From assembly GCF_031143425.1 (NCBI RefSeq), contig NC_090447.1, forward strand, positions 139,271,106-139,335,105: a stretch of 64,000 nt of DNA, read 5' to 3'. The position numbers and the translations under genes were made by a program. Source of the stretch: Pleurodeles waltl (taxonomy: Eukaryota; Chordata; Amphibia; Caudata; Salamandridae). The notes beneath the pieces were generated by a model that ran no database searches, was not told where the DNA came from, and saw only the letters and a program-made list of their open reading frames with translations. This document shows positions 56,873 to 64,000 of this stretch, one piece after another. Numbering within the stretch: position 1 is the first letter of the stretch; each line of letters begins with the position of its first letter.

Positions 56873-58352
56873 ATGGCACGCAACAACACCTCAGGTTCTC
56901 TGAGGAGGAGCTAAGGGTCATCGTGGAGGAAATCATCCAGGTAGAGCCACAGCTATTCAGATCACAGGTGCAGCAGATGTCCATTGCAAGGGAGATGGAG
57001 CTATGGAGGAGAATCATGGACAGGGTCAATGCCATGGGACAGCACCCCAGAACAAGGGATGACATCAGGAAGAGGTGGAATGACCTACGGGAGAAGGTAC
57101 GTTCCACAGCAGCAAAACACCAAATAGCTGTACAGAGGACTTGCAGTGGACCACCACCTCCTCCCCCACAACTAACAACACGGGAGGAGCAAGTCTTGGC
57201 GATCATGCATCCTGAGGGCCTGGCAGGAGTAGGAGGAGGACTAGATTCTGGTAAGCCAAATCTCTATTACTATCATCTCCCTACCTGCATGCCATCATAA
57301 ACCCCCACCTGTACCCTTACTCCCATCATTTCACCACCTCCCACATACCCCACCATCACAACACACTCATCCCAATACCAAGCCCTGCATGCAACACCAA
57401 TGCATGGACACCCCTCACAGACCTGCATGGACACCCATCACTAAAGCATGCACACTAGAGACTATCACCTAGCCCACATAATCACTACTTACACAAGGCA
57501 AAGCTGACAGGGTAATAACAACCATACAGCGCAACACACCCATGCACAAGATGACACACACAGAAACAATAACGCTGCATTTACATCTCCACAGGTCCCC
57601 CACCCAATGTCACTAGAGAGGAGGTGCCAGCAACTTCCAGTCCACCCCCAGAAGAGGCCTATAGTGATGACAGCAGCTCTGGACCCCTGGATCTGGATGA
57701 CCAACCTGGCCCATTAGGGATCTCCGGAAAGTCGGTTACCCAGGCACATCCCCATACCACCACAGAGCCTCTCCCCTCAGGAAACACCAGCACAGTACCC
57801 ACCCAGCGGGCCCATACCTCTGTCCCCAGGACACGTCAATCAGCAGGGTGTCCACCACTACAGGGACTCCGGGCCACCCCACAAACACAGGACGATCAGG
57901 GACCTGGGGTCAGTGGCAGTGGGCACACGGTTCAGGGGACAGAAGCACAGAACAACAGGGAAGCTGGGAGGACTGCTGTGCGACAGGGGAGGACAGGCCC
58001 AGGGAACAGACTCTGGACAAGTTGCAGGAGACCCAGCTGCTGCAGGAGGGACAATACCTGGAAATTAGGGAGGACTTGAAGTCCATAAACACCACCCTGG
58101 TCACCATTGCAGGGGTGCTGGCTAACTTGGCCAACACCATGAGGGAGGCAGTGGCACACCACCGGGCCCCTGACAATAGCCAAACCGATGAACAGCCTTC
58201 CACCTCCGCTGCAGCTTGTGGACAGGAGGCCCCGCCACAGGACCAATAGGCCACCAGCACCCCACTCCCCGCAGAAGGAGAACCACCCCGCAAACGGTCC
58301 CTGCCATACAGGCAGAAGCCAGAGAACATTGCCAAGATAACGCCAGGAAATA
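56873..58352 (+). pseudogene. Harbinger F gene 2 (Myb/SANT-like protein)
   Basis: Exon 1 (56873-57250) has an ATG, then a one-base change of frame, then RFSEEELRVIVEEIIQVEPQ and IMDRVNAMGQHPRTRDDIRK with an intact RWNDL helix, ending at GTAAGC. Exon 2 starts at 57595 after CCACAG with EEAYSDDSSSGPLDLDDQPG. It is frameshifted near 58010, then continues with the helical LQEGQYLEIREDLKSINTTL. The basic tail is shifted by a further base loss near 58340. AATAAA occurs at 58537. This is the best-preserved Myb domain of the gene 2 type in the window. Confidence 0.8.
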
Positions 58353-58534
58353 AGACTCTCCTGAATGTCACCCTTATGTCCCACTCTGTCACCCTGTCCA
58401 CCTTGAACTGCCATTGCTCCCCTTCCTATGCCCCCTTGGACAATGCACCTGTGATACAAATAGACTGGACTACAACCTGGACTTTCCTCCATCATCACCC
58501 CAGCCCATTGCACATCCCCCTCTAATCCTTAGCA

Positions 58535-58545
58535 CTTAAATAAAC
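58535..58545 (+). terminator. Polyadenylation signal of gene 2, copy F
   Basis: TTAAATAAACACTTTG lies ~190 bp downstream of the gene 2 coding end, in the interval where it converges with the transposase. Confidence 0.5.
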
Positions 58546-58829
58546 ACTTTGAAAAAATACATGTATGGAGTCTGTCAAATCATTTAACCATGTATTCGTT
58601 CAACAAGATTTAAACACTGCATTATAACTGTACAGTATTGTATACATAGCAATGACCTATAGTTGGCTGCAGTCCACACATATGGAGCGATAGTGGGACA
58701 CAAATATCTGAAAATAGAGATGCCAAAGGGTACAGTAAGTGGGCATAGATTTGGAAAATCAGCCTGCCAGTGACATGTCAAATACAAAACTGTCAATGTA
58801 AAGTGTGATTACAGTGTCTTACCTGTGTG

Positions 58830-59942
58830 TCATTGGAAGTACTGTCTTATAATAGCAGTTCTGTTGTTCCCATCCTCATCCTCATCTTCACTGTCCACAG
58901 GGTCCACTGCTGCCAGACGCCCATCTCCAGCCTCATCCTCCTGCAGAAAAGGCACCTGGTGACATAAGACAAGGTTGTGCAACATACAGCATGCCACGAT
59001 GATCTAGCACACCTTCTTGGGTGAGTAGTACAGGGATCCACCTGTTAGATGGAGGCAACAAAACCTGGCCTTTAGGAGGCCGAATGACCTTTCTATTTTT
59101 CTTTTTGTTCGCCCATGTGCCTCATTGCAACATTCCTCTGCCCTTGTCCTGGGATTCCTCACAGGGGTCAGTAGCCATGAGAGGTTGGGATAACCAGGGT
59201 CAGCTGCAAATATCAGGGGACAACTGTTAGACACACACTAACCCTTAGGGCCCACACCATACCCATACACCAACATCCACTGGGTGGGAACTAGGGCTCA
59301 CCTATTAGCCACACCTGGTGCCTCTCGAGTTGAGCCATCACATATGGGATGCTGCTATTCCTCAGGATAAAGGCATCATGTACAGACCCAGGATACTTTG
59401 CATTGACATGGAAGATGTACTGGTCCGCCAGGCACACTATCTGCACATTCATGGAGTGATTTCTAAACACCTGTTCATTTCTCCGGGGGGGACAAATGCA
59501 ATATGTGTACCATCAATAGCCCTAATAATGTTGGGGATATGTCCCATTACATAGAAATCAGTTTTCACTGTGGCCAAATCCTCCACTTGGGGGAAAACGA
59601 TGTAGCTGCGCATGTGTTTAATCAGGGCAGACAACACTCTGGACAGCACTATTGAGAACATTGGCTGAGACATTCCTGCTGCCAAGCCCACTGTCACATG
59701 GAAGGAGGCAGCTGCCAGGAAATGGAGCACAGATAGGACTTGCACAAGAGGGGGGATCTCGATGGGCTGACGGATAGCAGATATCAGGTCAGGTTCCAAC
59801 TGGGTACAGCAGCTCTGTGATTGTGGCCCTGTCCAGTCTATAGGTGAGGATAATGTGCCTGTCCTCCATTGTTGCCAAGTCCACCAGGCACCTGTACACA
59901 GGGGGATTTCTCCATCTCCAATTCATCCACAGCAGTTGCAAT
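58830..59942 (-). pseudogene. Harbinger F transposase, exons 2-3
   Basis: Exon 2 (59942-59302) starts after CCCCTAG with the RWRNPPVYRCLVDL-type segment and a MEDRHIILTYRLDRATI box. After a one-base insertion near 59806 it continues PDLISAIRQP through IRAIDGTHIAFVPP. One C is then missing in the poly-C tract near 59489. The second D is in GSVHDAFI. Exon 3 (59203-58830) has the ADPGYPNLSWLLTPV start, KRKIERSFGLL with the catalytic E, and an acidic tail. A stop replaces a glutamine in KVCQIIV. Exon 1 is outside the window. Confidence 0.8.
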
Positions 59943-60129
59943 CTAGGGGGCAAACGGTGAGTAACTGGTCAGTATACCATATTTCAAAACACTACACTGC
60001 ATTGTATCTTGTGACTGTAACACAAGATTGTTGTATAGGCCCAAATGGTACATATGTGTACTGTGACGCAGTTAGGTTCCGTGGCCTGCCCTCCCCCTGA
60101 AATGGCGTCTGCCTGTCCTGTATGGAGTG

Positions 60130-60300
60130 ACATGTGGAAATGAGGTAATTCCGCTGACGTTGTGCGCTGTTGTGGGAGGCGGTCGAAAACTGCTGTACTA
60201 CTCCTCATTGTATCCATTTGAGCCCTATAGGTTACAGTGGCCAATGGTGATGTACGCTGGTGGGTACGGTACGCAAAGCCGAAGACGTGACCACCATTTT
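60130..60300. promoter_or_regulatory. Putative promoter of gene 3 in copy F
   Basis: The block upstream of gene 3 exon 1 has GGCCAATGGTG and CpG-containing sequence collinear with the promoter blocks of B, C and D, but only one CCAAT box is clear. Confidence 0.35.
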
Positions 60301-60674
60301 CTATCTGTTCACCCACTTGCCACCTCAACTTCAACAGGAGAGGACCTACACTGCAAGCGCTGCTGTGACCTGTGTCTGGAATCGACCATGGCTTGTGTGA
60401 CTGGGGAAAGGGCCCCTGCCTTCAACGCTGCGGAGTTGGAGAGACTGGTGGATGGGGTCCTACCCCAGTACTGATTGCTGTATGGGCCTCCAGACCAACA
60501 GGTGAGTACACTGTGAGCACGATGCATGGGGCATGAATCCATAATGTGCTGTGTGTGAGGGCCTCGTGTCGGGGGGTTGGTGGAAGGGTCCTGGGCAGCA
60601 TGCTGCATGTATGGTGGGGAATGTCTGTGCATAAGGGGATGGAAGGGCTATGGTGGGACATGACCAGTCCTCAG

Positions 60675-61791
60675 CATCCTCTCCTACGCCGACAACACCC
60701 AGCTCGTCCTCTCCCTGACCAAAGATCCTCACACCGCCAAAGCCAACCTTCACGAGGGACTGAAATCGATCGCCGAATGGATGAGCAACAGCCGCCTAAA
60801 ACTTAACTCCGACAAGACGGAAGTCCTCATCCTCGGGCGCACCCCCTCGGCCTGGAACGACTCGTGGTGGCCCACCGCCCTGGGCCCTCCACCCACCCCA
60901 GCCAACCACGCACGAAATCTCAGCTTCATCCTCGACTCCGCCCTCACCATGTCCAAACAGGTCAATGCAGTCTCATCCTCCTGTTTTAACACCCTCCGTA
61001 TGCTCTGCAGGATCTTCAAGTGGATTCCAACAGGAACCAGAAAGACGGTAACCCAAGCCCTCGTCAGTAGCAGACTCGACTACGGCAACGCACTCTACAC
61101 AGGCATCCCAACAAAAGACATCAAACGACTCCAATGCATCCAGAACGCATCCGCCCGCCTGATCCTCAACATACCCCGCCGATGTCACATCTCCCCTCAC
61201 CTGAGGGACCTCCACTGGCTCCCTGTGGACAAGAGGATCACCTTTAAACTCCTCACCCACGCACACAAGGCTCTACACGACACCGGACCCACCTACCTGA
61301 ACACCAGACTCAACTTCTACGTTCCCTCACGTCAACTAAGTTCTGCCAACCTTGCCCTCGCCATCGTCCCCCGAATCCAGCGCAAGATGTCTGGCGGCAG
61401 ATCCTTCTCCTACCTCGCCGCCAAGACCTGGAACGCACTCCCAACCTCACTACGCCAGACCCAGGACCTCCTCACCTTCAGGAGACTCCTCAAGACATGG
61501 CTCTTCGAACGATAGCAGCACCACCCCCCCTAGCACCTCGAAACCCTAACGGGCAGTGCTTTAAATGGAAAAATAGAAGTGCAGGTACTCTGTGATAGAG
61601 TACCTGCTTGTTTCTGAGAAGTGCCGGTACTCTCCAATTAAAAGTATTACGTTTTTCTTGAGATATGCCGGTATTCTCCCTCTCAAAATAAAAAAGTGCC
61701 GGTACTCAGTACCGGAGAGTACCGGCCCATTTAAAGCACTGCTAACGGGTACATAGCGCGCTTTATAAATTATTGATTGATTGATTGATAA
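60675..61791 (+). mobile_element. L2/CR1-type LINE, 5'-truncated
   Basis: The fragment starts inside the reverse transcriptase at SILSYADNTQLVLSL, where the catalytic YADD box reads YADN. It continues with SRLKLNSDKTEVLILG, CIQNASARLILN and HLRDLHWLPVDKRITFK to a stop at 61513-61515. The 3' tail ends GCGCGCTTTATAAATT followed by ATTGATTG repeats, typical of L2/CR1-clade LINEs. The tail is split by a hAT MITE. It is inserted in gene 3 intron 1 of Harbinger F. The 244-codon frame is intact but lacks most of ORF2. Confidence 0.9.
61554..61741. mobile_element. 188-bp hAT-type MITE
   Basis: Perfect terminal inverted repeats CAGTGCTTTAAATGG / CCATTTAAAGCACTG are flanked by the 8-bp direct repeat CTAACGGG (61546-61553 and 61742-61749). 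The 8-bp duplication and CAGTG ends are the hallmark of hAT elements. The interior has palindromic GCCGGTACTC words. It is nested in the LINE tail. Confidence 0.95.
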
Positions 61792-63809
61792 GTGTAACAG
61801 GCCAGATGGTCTGACTGATACCTTTTTTCTATGTGTATTTTTCTGCAGGTCTGCTCCCATCAGAAAAAGGGTATATGGCGTGCCATTGCCAAGGACGTGT
61901 TGACCCTGGGGGTCTATGGCAGGCAGAGCTCCCACTGTCAGAAACGGTGGGAGGACCTGAGACGGTGGGCAAGGAAGACAGCAGAGGCCCAGCTAGGGAT
62001 GGCCTCCCAACGAGGAAGGGGTGCCCGTTGAACCCTGACCCTCCTGATGGCCTGCATACTGGCAGTGGCCTATCCGGAGCTGGATGGGCGCTTGAGACTA
62101 TCACAGCAGCCACAAGGGGGTGAGAACAGTTTCCAAATATACTACTTGCGTGTGGTGGGGTGGTCTCTGGGTGGGGGATGTGGGCCTGTGGTTGCCCCTA
62201 GGCCAGGCTGGACATTGCAGGGTAGGTCCCATGTTGGGCAGGGTATGATGTGAACCACCTCCAACCAAGCTAGTAGGCATCCACTACTGGGCAGGGGTCT
62301 ATGGGTCTCTGGTATGCTGTTAGTGGCAATAGGTATTACTATCCATGGGCTGGTGACTAGCATTGTGACTGGTAGTGCATTGCCTAATGCATAGGGCTCT
62401 TCCCTGTTTGTGTGTGTGTCATGTACGCCAACAATGATGTTGGAGCAGCCATTGACCCAGTGTATCCTTTGTCTCTCCCCCCTTTTTGTTTTGTTACCCT
62501 GTCCTTCTGAGCATTATCATCATCTGGTGGAGGTGGAGGAGCTGAGGCACCGGCGACGGAGGGAGCTGCATCCCACAGGGCCCAGGAGGCCGAATCCACT
62601 GACGATGAGGGCACCAGTGGGACAGAGGGAGAGGGGAGCACCACAGCGGAGACAGGAGTGGACAGTTCGGACAGTGATACCTCCTCCGATGGAAGCTCCC
62701 TAGTGGTGGCAGACACCTCTGTGGCCACCCCAACTACAGGTACAACTGCCACCCCTGTACCAGCACCGCCCTCCCAGCAGCCCCTCAGAGAGTTTCCCAT
62801 GCCCGCTCACCCAGGAGGGTGGGCATATGCTTCACCCCAGGCACCTTAGGCCCTGCCCCAATTAGCCCTGCTGCCCTGAGTGAGAAGGCTATTGACCTCC
62901 TGCGATTCATCTCTGTTGGGCAGTCAACCATTGTGAATGCCATCCAGGGGCTGGCAGCCCATTTGCAACAAACAAATGCATTCCTGGAGGGCATTCACTC
63001 TGGCATGGCAGCCCAACAGAAATCAATACAGGCTCTGGCCTCCTCTCTGATGGCAGCCATTGTCCCTGTTTATAGCCTCCCCCTCCAACTTCCTCTACCC
63101 AGTCCCATTCCCCTCAACCCCAACCTATCCCAAGCACACAGGCAGACCAGCATTCACCCAGGACAACACACAGGAGTGGTTCAGGCAAACACAAGCACCA
63201 CACATCATCCCATAGGCACTCACACGAACACCATCCAGATGCAGACACACCAACATCCACTGCCTCCACTGTGTCCCCCTTCTCCTCCTCGTCCATCCCC
63301 TCCCAGTAGCATCTAGACACACACCTGAATGTACTACATCCTCATCCACTACCTCCATCACCAGCACGCCTATCACTACACACCCCTCACTGGCAGTCAC
63401 CACCCCCACATCCATGCACACATCCCCTGTGTCCTCTCCCACTGTGTGTGTGCCCCCTCCTCCCAAAGTACACAAACGCAAGCACTCAGACACCCAACAG
63501 CCATCCACCTCACAACAGCATCCAGCCCATGCACCTGCACCCAAACACAGCAGACAGACACCTCCTACAACCACTTCTTCCTCCTCCACTCCTAAACCTT
63601 CACCCTCTTCCCACCCCAATGTCCCTAAGAAGCTTTTTCTCTCCACCGTTGATCTCTTCCCTACCCCTACCCCCTGTCATTCACGTCGGGCAGGGTGGTC
63701 AGAACCCAGGTGAGCACCTCAGCCACCCAGTCCACGGCCACAGTAGTGTCGACAGCTACTGCAGGTGGGAGAGGATCCCGGGAACCAGCCAGCATTACTG
63801 GAAGTGTAC

Positions 63810-63960
63810 ATGCACTAGGTGCATCAAGGAAGGGCAAGGAGGCACCACCAGCTGGGAAAGGGAAGGGCAAGGAGGCACCACCAGCTATAAAAGTTAAGGG
63901 CAAGGAGGCACCACCAGCTGCAAAAGTGAAGGGCAAGGGGCCAGCACCTGCAGGCAGGAA
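63810..63960 (+). repeat. Lys/Ala/Pro coding minisatellite in gene 3 of copy F
   Basis: Units around GGCAAGGAGGCACCACCAGC encode GKEAPPA-type repeats, with three full units and degenerate ones. The motif is close to that of copy B and unlike the arrays of C and D. Confidence 0.85.
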
Positions 63961-64000
63961 CGACAGGAGGCCTGCTGCTTGGACTCATTCGGAGCACCCA

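Larger units (their letters stand above)
56347..64000 (-). mobile_element. Harbinger F, inverted, running off the window
   Basis: The left end GGCCCTAATTATGACC is a variant 3' terminus. Then come gene 2 on plus (56873-58352), transposase exons 3-2 on minus (59942 to 58830) and gene 3 on plus from 60388 beyond the window. An L2/CR1-type LINE fragment with its own MITE sits in gene 3 intron 1. The element therefore shows the same three-gene order as B and C in reverse. Its 5' terminus and transposase exon 1 lie to the right of the window. Confidence 0.8.
60388..64000 (+). pseudogene. Harbinger F gene 3 (Myb/SANT-like protein), partial at window edge
   Basis: Exon 1 (60388-60501, 114 nt) reads MACVTGERAPAFNAAELERL with one TGA after LPQY. 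Exon 2 (61849-62119, 271 nt) reads VCSHQKKGIWRAIAKDVLTL and SSHCQKRWEDLRRWARKTAE with a TGA after GRGAR. Exon 3 begins at 62518, where the acceptor AG has become AT. It has the acidic stretch, a frame change near 62815, AALSEKAIDLLRFISVGQST, the HKRKHSDTQQPSTS stretch and PKKLFLSTVDLFPTP. It enters Lys/Ala/Pro repeats at 63810-63960 and runs off the window. Confidence 0.75.

Overview
This is a gene-poor eukaryotic window built almost entirely of nested transposable elements. I see no host gene. There are no bacterial-style operons and no tRNA or rRNA genes. The dominant signal is a family of large PIF/Harbinger DNA transposons with termini GGCCCTCATTACAAC / GTTGTAATGAGGGCC. Elements with this GGCGGTAA-rich subterminal sequence are, to my knowledge, typical of newt genomes, and Harbinger expansion has been reported in Pleurodeles waltl. 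The source is therefore inferred, not proven, to be a salamander of the Pleurodeles type.

Layout: (1) 1-8064 is a tandem duplication of about 5.17 kb. It carries a broken Myb/SANT-like gene and the 5' end of a Harbinger twice (copy A at 2127, copy B at 7295). (2) Harbinger B runs from 7295 to 25818 with TTA on both sides. It is inflated by a Penelope-like insert (9693-10321), a 3'-truncated endogenous retrovirus (10812 to about 18512) and a 2.9-kb LTR-like element (22902-25795). (3) 25819-27942 holds an unclassified repeat and a GC-rich foldback element. (4) Harbinger C (27943-37397) is the most complete copy and contains a 719-bp foldback MITE. (5) 37398-40323 is mostly unrecognised. (6) Harbinger D (40324 to about 46020) is 3'-truncated and abuts old inverted copy E (about 46020-54045). 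(7) 54049-56346 holds an interspersed repeat, a minisatellite of about 105-bp units and a hAT transposase relic. (8) Harbinger F is inverted, starts at 56347 and leaves the window. It contains an L2/CR1-type LINE fragment that is itself split by a 188-bp hAT MITE.

The Harbinger copies share a three-gene architecture that I could derive by comparing them. A DDE transposase has a tiny arginine-rich first exon beside the 5' terminus, then a roughly 5-kb intron, then two further exons. A first Myb/SANT-like gene (called gene 2 here) starts near the 3' terminus and converges on the transposase. A second, unrelated Myb/SANT-like gene (gene 3) lies entirely inside the transposase intron on the opposite strand, with exon sizes of 114 and 271 nt conserved between copies. 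Its proline/lysine-rich C-terminal part contains minisatellites that differ in every copy. All transposase copies are broken, several of them at the same poly-C tract. The retrovirus keeps a 5' LTR, gag, pol and the surface part of env. Its transmembrane part and 3' LTR were lost in a deletion that also removed host transposon sequence.

All family calls come from reading translations and comparing copies within the window. No database search was possible.
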